Below, piece after piece: positions 37,355 through 50,880 of a DNA stretch of 64,000 nt. Origin of the DNA: Pomacea canaliculata (lineage: Eukaryota > Mollusca > Gastropoda > Architaenioglossa > Ampullariidae); NCBI RefSeq assembly GCF_003073045.1, contig NC_037602.1:930001-994000 (forward strand). Reading direction: 5' to 3'. The translations under genes were made by a program, and so were the position numbers. The notes under the pieces were generated by a model. The model saw only the letters and a list, made by a program, of their open reading frames with translations. It had not been told where the DNA came from and ran no database searches. Each line of letters opens with the position of its first letter. Positions within the stretch are counted from its first letter, which is position 1.

Positions 37355-40300
37355 CAATTAAATAAATAAATAAATTGTTCTGTAAAGCTATGAAACAGCG
37401 ACAACACTACAACCAAAACACGCTCCAACTCTACCTTGATGATGATGACGATGATGATTATAAGAAATAATAACAGCAACAACGATGATGATGATTATAT
37501 TAGAGGAAGTGAAGCTGGGTGTTCAGACGCCACAAGCAGCCAGACTAAGCCCCTAAAGAAGGGCTTCAGCATGACTGGAGGTCAGTGATGACCTGTCTCA
37601 TGTGGGGCTAACACACTATCGGATGTGTCTATGGTTGGTCTTCTGAGAATGAGATACTTTGAGTGAGTGGAATCAAGGAAAGGAATTTATTATAAAATAT
37701 TGTGATGCTCGGATTAGCATCAGAATACATAGATGGCGTCTTATGCTTTGGTGGATACAGAATAATCCTTGGGTCAGGTGATCAGACAGGACACAGAATG
37801 AATGTTGTCGATGATTACTAGCACAGAGTATTTCCTCTACTTGGATTTGTGTTACTACACCAATGAACTGTGAACAGTGTTGTTGCTATTTAGACTGACA
37901 CAGTGCACTTTAGTAGTAATGTTCACCTGCTGTCTTTATGACATCTAAATACCCTACTGTAAACACCCGCTTTTACCATCTAAGTATCGGAGGCGGACTC
38001 CTCCCTCCAGCTGACCTCTTGACCTCTTGACCCTACTCAAGGTGTGCGGCTGCTGGCTACATCTCTGTTTCCGTCTACTCAGAGGTAAAGAGAGAGAGAG
38101 AGAAAGCTGCAGGTGTTCCTCTGTTTTATGTACCACTTCCGGTCTGCTTGGTTCCACTGACTGAGCAATGCCATCAAAGCCCCTGGTCACGTGGTCAGTG
38201 CAAGTCTCGCCTTATTGGTGCTGTATTGTTATACTACTGATACTGATGACAGGTAGTGATGAGGCTAAAAACTAACACAAGGAACAACTTACACATGTAC
38301 TCGCCCTGTAATTTCAGGAGTGAACACATTGTGATTGCCGGGGACTGTCCATGGACAGCACAGGCCTAAATATTGGATTTTGTGCATTCAACAACTTTCC
38401 CAATCTCAAATCTTGACATTTCTAAAAAAAAAAAAAAAAAATCTTGCCAATGTACCACACCTAACAATAAACACAAACTAACAACAAACCTATTTCTTGA
38501 GCAAACAAAACCTCCAGGCAAAGCGTTCTAGTTATTCATGTCAATAATAAGCATTAAACTCAAAAAATATGCAGTTTCTAATGTTTTATTTTGAATGAGT
38601 GTCGAAGCTGCTGTCTCCAATAGGCAAAGCAAACTTTGGCGGCAAATAATGAGATGTTGGAAATATCCTCGCTCAAACTATCTTTAGACTGCAGGCTGCA
38701 TGTACCTTTGGCAGGCGCCTTCCAGAAATTGTGTGTTCATCTTACTTTCTAGTATTGTATTCAGAATCCGGTTTTACAACTATAATAATCTTGCTACAAA
38801 CATGTCTTGGTAAGTCTTAGTTGACACATACACACACACAAACACATTCACATTTAATTAAACAGGTACTGATGCAGATTTGAAATTCAAGAACACACCT
38901 TTATTGCTCAGGTAAACAAACGACAGACGACAAGGTGTGTGGAACCAAAGTTCATTGCAAGTAATGGCGAGTGTTCTTGACTGCCAGTCCCACTGCTATT
39001 CTGTCCTGTAATGCTAATTTGGATCATTAATTATCAATCCAGTTTGTCCGAGAGATATTCACCTGAGATCCGATCAACCGTCCTTCACTTGTCTAGTGAC
39101 TGCTGCACCAACCTCCACGATTCAACAGCTTGAGACATTTCCACTGTGTTTGTGCATCTGATTGAAATAAATGATTTAAAAAAGCATCATAATATATAAC
39201 TTATATATACTGTATACACTTAATTGGACATCTTTAGGTGATTTCCAATGGCTTTAGGATGACTGAGACATAAACACTGTAAGACAGACTCTTGCTGTTG
39301 TTGGTGTAACATTCCACACAGACAACAAGTAGCTGCCGAACAAGCTTTTAAATGTTTTCTCTTCACTGTTTACTGTTTGCTGCTTGTTGACCACAAAGAG
39401 CCTATGGATGCTGCAAACTACTGATGACAACATGAGGTTGCAGTACTTGTAACAAGAGCACCTAGTAGAGCTGTGAGCACTTCTGTTAACATTATTCTGA
39501 AATCCGTTTTTACAGCACAATATGACTCCATAAAATAAATACAAATGTTCGAGGAAACTCAGAAAGTCTGAGGTCTTCCCCCAAACATTTCCATCGAACA
39601 GTTCCTACTCTATTCCTATTCTACACATGTCCTCTCATCTTCCAGACTTTGTTTTCTGTAAACAAGGACATTTTCCTCTTTATCTCAGTCTCATGTTGTG
39701 GAAATGTTATTTCCCTCTCGCGACATTTGTGGGAAATGAAAGTTACATCAATCCGCGCCGAACACGAGACAAGGTACAGTTTACATAAACAACTTACACA
39801 TCCCGTAAACAAGTTTAGTTAATTTATACCCGTGTTCGTTCTCTCGCATACATCACTGCTTGTTAGCTGTCTTTATCAGTACCTCCCCAACCTACTCATT
39901 ATCTGCAGCTGCTGGCGAAGCTGGACTCATTCCACTGAGAATGTATATACTTAATTTAATGTAACCCTGTACCTCCTATCAACTTCTTTTCTTCATAAAG
40001 CTTTGTATGCACTGGCAGCACATGGACATTGTCTCTCATTGTCTCTCATTCCTGTAAACACCACAGCAAGAAAGGAATTACTTTCTACAAATGTCTTCAC
40101 ACCTTTATGCGTTTAGTCAAAATAAATCTGATTTTAAATATGAAAATTGTTTACTGTCTAAAAGGCATCAGTAAGCCGAGCTAGAATACACGGATCCTTG
40201 TATTCACAAGAACAGCTTCTTCATAGCATCACAGTAGCTACCCATCCTCTCAAAGGACCTCAACACAGAAAGCATCAGACTGGTTGTAGAACAGTTTTCG

Positions 40301-42318
40301 TGTTTGTAGAAATTTTCCCTAAAAACTTTCTTGACCCCAGTGTTTGGCTGCCTGCACACACACTGAGCATCACATCAACACGACCGCTGAATCTTACTAA
40401 ATATTCACAGATTGAAATAACTGTAGGTTACCGGTTATTTCTGTTGCGAGTTTGTTTTCCAGCTTTTATTATTTATTTTTTTAGAATAACTTTTCCACAT
40501 GCTCTTTATATTATTGGAGCTGGTCGAGAGTGAGAAGGTGAGTGACTGAGACATTTTAAACAGCTGTCGGGCTTATAAACAAATGCAATTAACGAAGACT
40601 AAACAATAAATATAATCTGTTAAAAATACTGAGGAGGACCGGCTCAGGATTCCGTTCGCCCAACAAGACAAACATCCGGGGCGTTGAGAGCAGTTCTCTG
40701 GACACGTGCAGGACGTCCTCAACCCTCGCCAGGACAAAGATGTTTGCAGGTGGCGCTGGGCGGCTCCGCGCGGTGTTGCTTGTTAAAGTGAGGAGGGAAT
40801 ATTGTGTTGTTATCTGTTGATGTAGCTTTGAAGATCAACAACCAGTATCGCGTTCTTCTACCCGCGAAATCTGACGCTAACGACAGTGATGAGAATGACG
40901 ATGACTATGATGGCGATAATGACAATGAGTTCATCCGCACTAATCATGGCAGACTTTGTTCTAGAAGCTACGTTCACAATCTCGATGAGCAGCCAGCAGA
41001 TTGCAATGAATGTTGGCAGAGGTAGTGTTACACAGACGGCACGACACTGCGTTCACATGTACAACGGACGTTCACTTGTACAACGGACGTTCACATGTCA
41101 GTTTGTGGCAGTTCGCCTGTCAGGCCAGAAGCAGGTCGTGGGAGTCTCGTAACATTCAACCTAACGTCTTTCAGGAACGGACGGAGCAGAGAAATGTTGG
41201 CGAAAGGTTTGTAACAGGTTTGATGGCTGGCAGGAATGAGCTCGTGATGACGCAAAGCTCAACGGAAGGTTTTGAGTAAAACCTGCGCATGCGCAACAGA
41301 CGGAAAGCACCGGAAGCGATAGATGCGGTAGATGTGGTAGATGTGGTGCTGAGAGTACTGAAGCTCTCAGTCTGTCATACTGTAAAGTAGTTTTGTAAAT
41401 AAATGTAAATAATGACAGGAATGATTTTCAGGTAAAAGGCTTTGATTGGCTGTTTGTGTGATGACGAGCGCCATGCACTTCCTCGTCTTTGCAGTCATCG
41501 CATCAATGAAATATTTCGACGAACAGAAAAATAACATTTCCTGTTTGTAAACAAACAAAAACCAGGTTTTTTTTATCGTCCACATATTGGTGTTTCATCA
41601 GGCAGAGGATGTTTGACTGTCGAGCCAGCAGCTGTGACTACATCACGACTACACTAAACAGATGTCACGTGCTGTAATCAGTCTACTGTCACGTGGTCGC
41701 TTCCCTTGCCTTCCCATGAGGTCTGTACACGATAGCAAACCCCTGGTATTAAAGGTATGAGGGAACTTATAAAAGTGAGTTTAGTGATTCTTCTTGTTTG
41801 GGCAAAGTACAGCTTATGGACCCGTTCAATGTACTCAGGAACTTGTATTATAAGACTGCTTGCGAACAATTTTTTCCAGTTAATTACAAAACGAGGCTGG
41901 TGTGTACACAAAGTTGCTGGTTTAACCGCGTTTCAGATTAACTACTGGAATGAGGCTGGTCTATACAATACTTCCGGTTTAGTCACATTCATTTTTAGGC
42001 TCGCCGAGACTACGGACAGACAGCAATCCACATACACACGTCCCTGATGTACTTGCAATGTCTCGTTCTCAACTAATAGTAAATTCTCCACACACAGATT
42101 CCATAAAAGACAGATAATCGATGATTCCTCTGACGACACACAAGAAGTATTCTAGAGAGGGAATGATTATTGCTAAGACTTCAGTGTCTGGTAAAGTCCG
42201 GTTTAAAATGTACATGCAACAAATCTCTCTACACAAGCTGCACGTGAACAGCTTTCGTATAAAATGTTACTTGTGATTATTAGCTGATCTAAAGCATAGA
42301 AATGAAGTCTTATGCTAC
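37355..42318. other. Centre of the inverted cluster: no supported gene
   Basis: GAT-rich tracts (~37436-37497), an AG tract (38086-38103), an A run (38424-38441) and a 20-base direct repeat (tacaacggacgttcac, ~41059 and ~41079). Open frames are short and unrelated to the receptors. This is the axis between the plus- and minus-strand receptor groups. Confidence 0.55.
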
Positions 42319-45300
42319 TCATTTTAGAATAAGTCTAACCGTTTCCCTGAACTTTGAACCCATTTTAAAATACACAAAGAAATTTACAGAGGAGTTGACT
42401 ACTCGGAAAAACGAGACAAGATTCCACAAGGCGGATGTGAGGTTGTAGTAGCGCCCCGAGTAGCTCAGGTCTGGAACGAGGATGGTGGCCACCTGAAAGA
42501 CGAAGTTGGGTGTGATGCACACGATGAAGGACATGGAGGTGGCCAGCAACATGAGAGTCACACCAACTTCCTTCCTCGCCATCTTCCCCTCCAGGTCGTC
42601 TTTCATCGTCTGGGGAGACTTTGCTGTTGGCTTGAATGTCGTTGACCGACGCCAGACAAGAGCAGCGCGCAGCTTGATGGCGGTGATGCACGTTGTGACG
42701 ATGATGACGACGAGAAAGACTCCGGGCAGAGCAGCGGCGTAGACGAAGACGTCGACGATGTCCAAAATAAATTTGTTCCTCAGGTAATATCTAGTTAAAC
42801 ATCACAACATCTAAATTGTCAATTTAGTTAAAAATAGAAATTCCTGATTGTCAGGTCGGATGTAGTAAATACACAATAACTACTGAGACTAACAGCGGAG
42901 AACTTGGGAAGAGGCTCAGCGATGGTCTCATCATACAGACAGACAGCCGTCCACCAACAGTAAATGTTTTTTTTAAAGCTACATCCCTATTGTCAAACCA
43001 TAACATCTCAGTGTTTTCTTATTTCTCTTCTAGATACTTACGGTGTTACATAAACGATTTCTTCGGTGATGTTTGTTGTGAGATCAATCCTACAGGCTGT
43101 TGTGTGTTTGGGACCCGCGACAGCGCACATGCCTCCGATGAGAAGGAGACAGCAGACGACGATGATAGCGGCCATGGTGGACGTCTTGAGCAGCCTCTTG
43201 GCGTGGAAGGGACTGACGACACAGAAACACCGCTCACTGGCGATCACCGCCGACAGGAACTGCGAGGCCCACACAGAACCCGTGAGACCTGTTAGCAGCG
43301 CATGCGCAGTAAACATGAACACACACTGGAGGAACTATAGACACTGTAGACAAAAAGGATTAGATGGTGCCCGTAGCTGTGAAATGTTCAAAACCAAATT
43401 TTTTTACAAGCGAAGAAATTTGCGTAAAATATTTTGAAGCACACCATCGTTGCCTATCGTAAGACTCATGAAGTCAAAGGTGAGAGATCCAACATTACCC
43501 TATAGACACTTGGGTCTTTTCCTTCCCTCCTGCTTCATGAACAACACGCATCATAAAACGAGGATTGAAGAGACACTCACCAGGAAGGTAGGTCAGCATG
43601 ACGAAGGAGGGCGCCACCAGCTGCCTGTACACGTGCTCGCCGTAGGAGAGAAACAGGACGACGACGACGATAATATCTACGACAGCGTGGGAGAAGAGAC
43701 AGACGTTGATTCTCTCCCTCAGGCCCTGTCTGTAGAAGACTGCGGCGTTGAGCACGTTGCCAGGGAGACCGAGGACGGTGAACACCGGAATGAGCACCGC
43801 AGAGATGACCATGGTCATCCAGTACTCGGTCTGAACAGAGCAAAGACACTCAGCGAGACGACAGTCCTGGGAGAAATCTTGAATCCAGGGAAAGACATTA
43901 AGGGAAGCTTGCCACACACTCACACAGAGATAAAAACAAAGGTGGCAGTGGTAGGCACACGCTTACATCGCAGATAAACTTTCTAAATAAAGATGGTTTC
44001 AAAACTGACATTAGCAACGATTCTGGAAGATCGACTAATGACAGTGTGTGTAGCTAGCGCGTATGAAGAAAATGTTGTTAAGCCTACAGACATACGATGT
44101 CTTTTCAAAGAACATTTAGCATGGATAGGAAACAAATTTCAAACTGAAACGGTTTAAACATTTCTTTTGTTTCACTGTTTAGGCTGGTTTCACTTGTCCG
44201 CCTCAGTGGCCCCTCAGTGAATGTGGTCCAAGCGTTCATGTAGGTGTGGGTCGGGAAATGAGTATACGAGGGTTACTAACCGTCACATCCATTCCTTCAT
44301 TAAACCTGACCTTTCTCGTTCTTTCTTCCCTTTTGCATTGTTTTTGGTCTACCCTACGATATCCAGCTGTTGATTGCTTGTTGTCACTACTGTCTGTCAA
44401 TCTTTGAGACTTCTCTGATCTTTGTCATCTTCATCTTTTTGTTGAATTGTTTGCGTAAGATTTACTTTGCATGGTGTTACAAGACCATTTATTATTGTGG
44501 TTATAGGAGGTTCTGCGGTATTTTTGGAGGTCCTGCAGTGTGTTTTGAATTTCTACATGAATGCTTGCTGATTAAGAGTAGCTGGACATACAATGTGTGA
44601 GGACCGTGCTGCTAATTCTGGAAATTCTAGGAAGTTGTGTGTTGTGTGGGGTGGGCGGAGGTGAGTGGTCAGTTTTACACACTCCCCCTTTGTTGGGTGC
44701 CAGTGACAATCGACAACAGATTGTGTGAGTCGAATGTTTCATTATTAGTTGAACAGAGACATCAGGTGTGTGTGAAACACAAAGAAAAATGTCACATCGC
44801 ACGACTGGATGATCTTCCTTCAGCCCCACAGATGTTGAGATTTGGTGTCGAACTGGCAAAAGAGTGTTCTCAGATATTCATACACAAACGACAGCGCATG
44901 TCTGCTTTCAGCAAGACACCAGGCAACCTGGAGAGTCCTGCTGACATCCTTGTCGTCTGCTTGTCCACAGTCTACACTCTACAGACTTCCCATGTGTCAC
45001 AGTCTGTCTGCGAGTAAACCAAGCTCACGCTGACCAATGGGGAAGCTGCTGACTGTGTCATGGCATCGCTCAATACTTTTTTGTCCAATGGGTTCGCCGC
45101 AAGACTTCAGCACTAGTCCTGCATCTCTTGATTGGCTCTTGTCCATTGGTCCGCCTACGTCAGTCATTAGAGTCAGTTTGTTTTCTTCGCAAAAGAGTCA
45201 GCAGACATTCATCTCGGGTAGAAACTGATTGAGACTGGATTGTAAGTAAACCATCGTTTCACAACCCGACGATTTGGTTCATTCAGAAGGTCAGTGTGTA

Positions 45301-45700
45301 TCATTTTAGCCCAATGTACCACTTTCCTTAAACACTTCCTCATTTAATTTAATGATTAATCTAATTTCACTTTCCAAATTAGGAGGACTTTATGTTTTTT
45401 TCAGGAGAAGGCTACCCGATCTTGACATGCGGTTTAGAGGTAAAGTGACACCTGTGTGAGATACACGTCCATAAAATGACCTGATGAAGTTTTTACCTGG
45501 TCGCTCATGATGTCATCCTTGTCAACAGACGCATCACCGCTGTGCTGCACCACTTGGCACGGACCCGTGTACTGCTGCTGCTGCTGTATGTCGGAGACAC
45601 GGGTGGATGAAGTCCCAGCCCACGTGACCCCATCGCTACTACATCTGTGACGACGGAAGCGATGGAACTTGGTGTCATCCCTGGCAGCGTTTCCTGGCAA
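42319..45700 (-). CDS. GPCR unit D: most divergent receptor copy; exons 2-4 intact, start codon not found
   Basis: Minus-strand exons: exon 1 ends at 45497 (5' limit uncertain; open to ~45700), exon 2 43830-43581, exon 3 43288-43042, exon 4 42790-42319. Exon 2 TEYWMTMVISAVLIPVF, GLPGNVLNAAVFYRQG, CLFSHAVVDIIVVVVLF; exon 3 GSVWASQFLSAVIASERC, VVCCLLLIGGMCAVAGPKH; exon 4 has its own ICL3 (STTFKPTAKSPQTMKDDLEG), TM6 FIVCITPNFVFQV and TM7 NSSVNFFVYFKMGSKFRE. No frame break occurs in exons 2-4, and the open frame diverges from the paralogues mostly by substitution, which suggests constraint. In exon 1 the position of the family start reads gtc-acg-tgg, as if the six bases ATGRCC were missing; no in-frame ATG lies before the upstream stop. 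Either the start is lost or an unseen 5' exon supplies it. Exon 1 has a five-Gln run and GPCQVVQHSGD. Confidence 0.75.
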
Positions 45701-47299
45701 CGACTGTCACAGCCTGCAGTCAGTGTGAGTCAAGTAACCAGCAGCACAGCAAGGAAATGTTAACAAAGTTCAGAGTGTTTACACTCAGTCGTCAGTCATC
45801 TGACAGCAGAACAATGAAGAAAACACATGAAGTGTGGCACTAAAAGCTACAATATCTCTATCTGTAAAATCTATCTACAAATATTTATGTCTGGTACCAA
45901 AAGCTTCACATATTTTCAAATTACGTGAGCTTCCCAATCTACAGATGACATTTTTTCCCAGGGTAGTTTTCTGCAGACACAGCTTTTGGCGGTTGTTGTT
46001 TGTTTAGACAGATAGTGACAGTGGCTTATATAAGGCCACCAGGTGAGCTGGCACAAACTCATTTTATAATTTACACAAACACACACGCACTCACGCAATC
46101 ACACGCACACACCAGCTACAGTAAAGCAGACATCATGGGGCACATAATCAAATAATTCAATTATTTCAGTTTTACTTTCAGCTTTGACCTCCGTCCTTTA
46201 AAAACCACCTAATCGTTGTGTATGCTGCCTGTCATTGTCCTCATCTGATGAAAGGGTAGAGTGCATGGTGCTGTGACAACATTGTGACAGTCATTACGGC
46301 AATCACGAGGCTGGATAATGACTGGTGTTTGCCAGACTAATAACCATTTAACAGGTGAGGCATCAATGTTTTAATGATAGTTGATGAGCTGTAACTGTCA
46401 TACCGATGGAAATTCATTTGAAAATTGTTTTGTTTGGTTATAATTACATTGGTTCTTGTCCACAATGGAAAAAAAAAACATTTTCTTTAATTAACAGAAG
46501 CAAGAAAGTTTCTTGATTATATTTTAGTTTTCTTTGAGTAAATCGCTTTTTTATCTTTGATTTTTTTCACAGTCGGTCTCGTGAAAACAAAACAAAACAA
46601 AACAAAAACAAAAACCAAGCAAAAAACAAACAACAACCCCCCACATACAGAGTAATACACTCATATAGTTTCTGGTTTTTTTTTTCTTCTTCATCTCTTA
46701 TTTTGTTTTAATCCAGGTTGTACAAACTGTCTGTGTGTCGGTGTTCAGATTGGAGTCAGTGTCGGTTGTGTGTTTGACATTGTGTTCACTCAGTCAATCG
46801 TCGAGTCTGTGAGGTTTGCATATTCACAATTACGAATTATTAAACCTTTGTCAAGAATAAAATGCAGCTACTTTGATATTTACTGATTATTCGATCTTCA
46901 CTTTCGTACAGCTTAGATTGTTTACATTATTTGTGGACTTCCTCTCTTCTGTTTGCTGATGTTTCATCTTTGATCTACCCCAAAGGCAAAGTGTCGGCAC
47001 GAACGACTAAAACGATTGATGGTACAATCCTTGAGTGTTCACACAGCTTTGCTCCTAATGTTTTCTCTGAACTTTGCTGTTGCACACACCGCATACACAC
47101 GACATGATTTTTCTATCAGCTCAATGAGTTTACTGACAAATATATCAAAAGTTTACCTCGCCATACAGTCAATGGCTTTGTAAATATCTTTAGAACAAGC
47201 CAAGTGCGTTGTCGAACAAAGTTTCCACTTGGTTTTAGTTTGCATAGTTTTCCTTTGAACATGGTGCAGTGAACATGGCGGTACCGGTGATGAGCATCA
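45701..47299. other. No supported gene between units D and E
   Basis: AT-rich; an (aaaac)n tract at ~46586-46610 and T runs at ~46678. Nothing recognised. Confidence 0.5.
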
Positions 47300-48082
47300 A
47301 TGACCTCCCTGTTGAACCTCGTGTCCGCTTCATCTTCCACTGATTTCTCCAAGGTTGGTGTTGTCACCATAGAGACAGACAGCTGACTCTAGGCAAGAGC
47401 AGCGAGGAGTTTGATGACAATGATAGATGTGGCGATGAGAATGACAAGGAAGATCCACGGTAGCACAGTGGCGTAAAGGAAGATGTCGACGATGTCGAGA
47501 ATAAATTTGCTGTGGCGGTAACATTACACTCATGTGCTCTGGAGCTAAATATTGCTGTAAATATTAAACTTCTCTCAGTCTTTAGAATGCTGTGTATCGA
47601 CATGGTGTATATGTATACAACAATGATTTTCTTTGCCTTATCTGTCACTGCTGAATGTTGTCTACATGGGAGGACTATGGGCGACGGCGAAATTCCAGGG
47701 ACGTAACCGAAGGACGTCCGTGACTTGTCCACGCGCTGCATTACGTCCCCTTTCCTCCTGCTACTGTACACTGTGATGTCCATGCCAGTGGCATCTACAG
47801 CCAGCTTTGAGTTTTAAGTAATCACTGGTGTTAAAATGGTTTAGGAAAGAAGAAGAAGAAGAAGAAGAAGAAGAAGAAGAAGAAGAAGAAGAAGAAGACA
47901 TATCACGTCTATCACATATCTGTTCTCACCTGTGTGTAGGTGTTGTTGTCCTGACTGGTGGATGTATGTACATCAGTGTGCTGTACCACCAGACACGGGC
48001 CGCTGCGCTGCTGCTGCTGCTTCATGTCCCACACGGTCTGCTGGGATCTGGTGAGCACCGGGACTTGTGTCCATGTTGCCAT
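47300..48082 (-). pseudogene. GPCR unit E: receptor relic (exon 1 plus broken exon 4)
   Basis: Exon 1 (48082-47930, 51 codons) is intact: MATWTQVPVLTRSQQTVWDM, four Gln then Arg, GPCLVVQHTD, ending TYTQ with donor cag|gtgag. Exons 2 and 3 are absent; 400 bases downstream, past a GAA microsatellite, lies the start of an exon 4 (about 47525-47395): KFILDIVDIFLYATVLPWIF, LVILIATSIIVIKLLAALA. It ends in TAG where the paralogues have Trp (TGG); the sequence beyond it no longer resembles TM6-TM7. The unit cannot encode a receptor, though exon 1 could still be transcribed. Confidence 0.78.
47848..47898. repeat. (GAA)n microsatellite
   Basis: About 17 GAA units between the two surviving exons of relic unit E; it marks the place where exons 2 and 3 would be expected. 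Confidence 0.9.
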
Positions 48083-50880
48083 GACGACAGATGTCCCTGG
48101 GTCCGGCTGGAGCCTTCAGTCGATGTCCTCAAGACGCTGCGCGCATCACAATGGTACTTGAATGAGTTTGTGTAAAGTCGATAGCAAAGATACAGAGCTC
48201 GGACATTTTGGTGGAAAAAGTGAAAATTCACTGCAAATATCTCAGAACACCAAAGTATTCTATTATTGACATTCCAAATGTCTTAATTGCTTAGTCGCTC
48301 GTAAATGTTCTAATCCCATTAAGAGCAAGCACACATTTAATGTTTTAGATGAGAGTGAGTGCAATGGAGGAAATAAAAAAAAAAGAGGTCAGTCCTTAGC
48401 ATGCCTAACACACACAAGTCCGAACAAAACAAATACACATAGTCATCGATGTTTCTTGTGAGAATTATTCAGATTTTTTCACCGAGTGCCTTGGTCTCAG
48501 TTTACAGCAGTTTACAGCAGTAGATTCATTAAAGTTTGCTTTGTTGAAATCGTAAATATCTACAATTATATGTATCTATTCCATTTTGTGGAATACTTTA
48601 TTATTTATATAAATTGGTAGTTTTTGCTTTGAAAATGTGCAAAAAATAATCTATTTTGTGTGTATGTTGAGAAAATATAGAGACGTTTATGAAGTCTGTG
48701 TGGCGGTTCATCTGTTTGTTTGCTCGTCTGTACAAGAAGTTGACGCTAACGAAGCAGGAAGGACAGTTTTAGTCAATTGTTTTGTCAGAAGGAATAGCAA
48801 ATGCCTTTCCTAGAAACAGCTGGCTTGATTGTATCCAAAGTGGTTTTACAGACACAAAGGCGTCCTTATACATACAGTCTTGTTGGCAAGTGTGTTTGTG
48901 TCACACGCTCACATGCACGCCCAACACTCACGCAGCCACCCGGACATTAGAGAAATCCTTGTCAGAACAAAGACAACAACATCTTCCTCTTGCAGACCCT
49001 AAGTTTTAATTGACACAAAATTATAAGATCATAATTACATAATTATAAAATTATAAGACCCAAGTTTTAATTATAACAAGAAATGTTTCAGCACTCGCTG
49101 AGTAAAAAATAACCGATAAAAGTAATGGAAACAATATTTTAACCCAGTTACAAAGATTAATACTTAGAATTACATGACACTTCTAACAATGAATATTGTA
49201 CTACCAACAGTTTGTGTCACTGTCACTGTCACTGACATTGTCACTGTCACGCGCTCACTCACAAAGCTGCGTTCAGTCACTGGACCTGAAGTTGTCTGAA
49301 TCCACAGAATTATATCTATAAAATGATATATTTCCTACAAATATATAAGAAAAGGCGCCACCTGTAGGTGACAGACGTTGACCTCTCAGTACTGCCGTCT
49401 CTGGAGTCACTCGTGGAGTCTGTCAAAACTTCCCTCGTTTGACAAAAACCTCCACAGCCCGCATCTCCTACGATTACCTGCTCCTAGGGTCATTTGTTTG
49501 CGCCTATTAATTGTCATAAAAGATATTAATAAGCGAAATCTATATAAAAACGCAAAAAATTAATCAAATTGTACAAAAGCCGTAGTTATAAGAGGTGGCA
49601 AAGCTGCTCTGGGGTAAAGAAACCTGAAGTAGTGGGGCGGGGTCTGCAAACCGCTTTATAACTCCGGAAACAAGGTTCTCCTTGAGTTCACCATTTTACC
49701 CCGGGACTAACTCCAGCTTCATAACTATGTCGGTGTGTGCCTGGTGCCAGACTTGTAACTACTCAGAATCGCGCAGCATTTTCGTACTTTTCTCTGTGAA
49801 AAAAGAAACTAATTCGTCAACAAGAAAACTGTAAGATAACTTTATGAGAGTACACAATACACAACACAGGTACAGAACAGCTGTACAGCTGTACTAACTA
49901 TGAGGTAATACTGATGTCAGAAGGACTTGGTATAAGCGGCATCAACAGTCAGGTAAGTCAGGCGAGGAACAACAGGAATATATATATATATAAATATAAA
50001 GAACTTTAAACACATCATCTAAAGCAGATTTTTTTGAGAGTTTTTTTTAGTATTCCAACGCTTTCAATTGTTTCTGCACTAAATGTCAGATTGTGGTACA
50101 ATTGTTTACTCATAGTTGCATCTAAACTGCACTTCCTACCGATAGAGGGCACCATGGTGCTGCCTCATACAACGCCTCGAACTCTGACCTCTGTGATCTG
50201 GTCTTTCTCCTGGAAGTGGAGAACATGAACCTCAAGACTGCTACACACAGACTTAAGTGGAAATATACTGGCAACCACCTAGATGAATAGAAACACATTG
50301 AGGAGAGAGGATGCTGTAGTCTGATCACCTCTGACCTCTGACATCTGACATAACAGTGAGGTAGCTGAATGCCTTCAATGACAACATCGCTACAACAGCA
50401 AAGATGTTCGTGTTGACAAAATAAAAGGACGCGCGAATAGTGAAACCCTCTTGTAGCATCATCTGGTTCTCTTGAAGGCACAGAAAGATTAGATTATTGT
50501 TTGTTATTGACAATGTGGTTTCCTTCTCAAACAAGTGTAAAACCCATGGCATCACACAAGTACCCGTGTGTAGTATTCATCTACAGCGGTGTTTGCGAAA
50601 CGCGGGGAAACGATTTCTTTATTAGAAATTTTAAGGTAGATGCCGACCGTCTATAATTTACCGCCTCCAACATGTAGTTCATATTTCCTGTCTCTTAATT
50701 AAAGGTCTGGCAGCTACTTGCATCTCATAAACTGCCGGAACCATCTAAAGGACAATAAATACTTTAGACACCGATTGTTCAACATACTCTAAAAATGTCA
50801 TCATCATCACGATCCGCATCACTTCGTTGGTTCGTTTTAGAACACGGACTTATTCCTTCAGAGAACACTGATGACTATTT
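48083..50880. other. No supported gene between units E and F
   Basis: AT-rich with small tandem phrases (tcactgtcac repeats at ~49217-49250, atataa tract at ~49979-49996). No domain or exon pair recognised. Confidence 0.5.
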
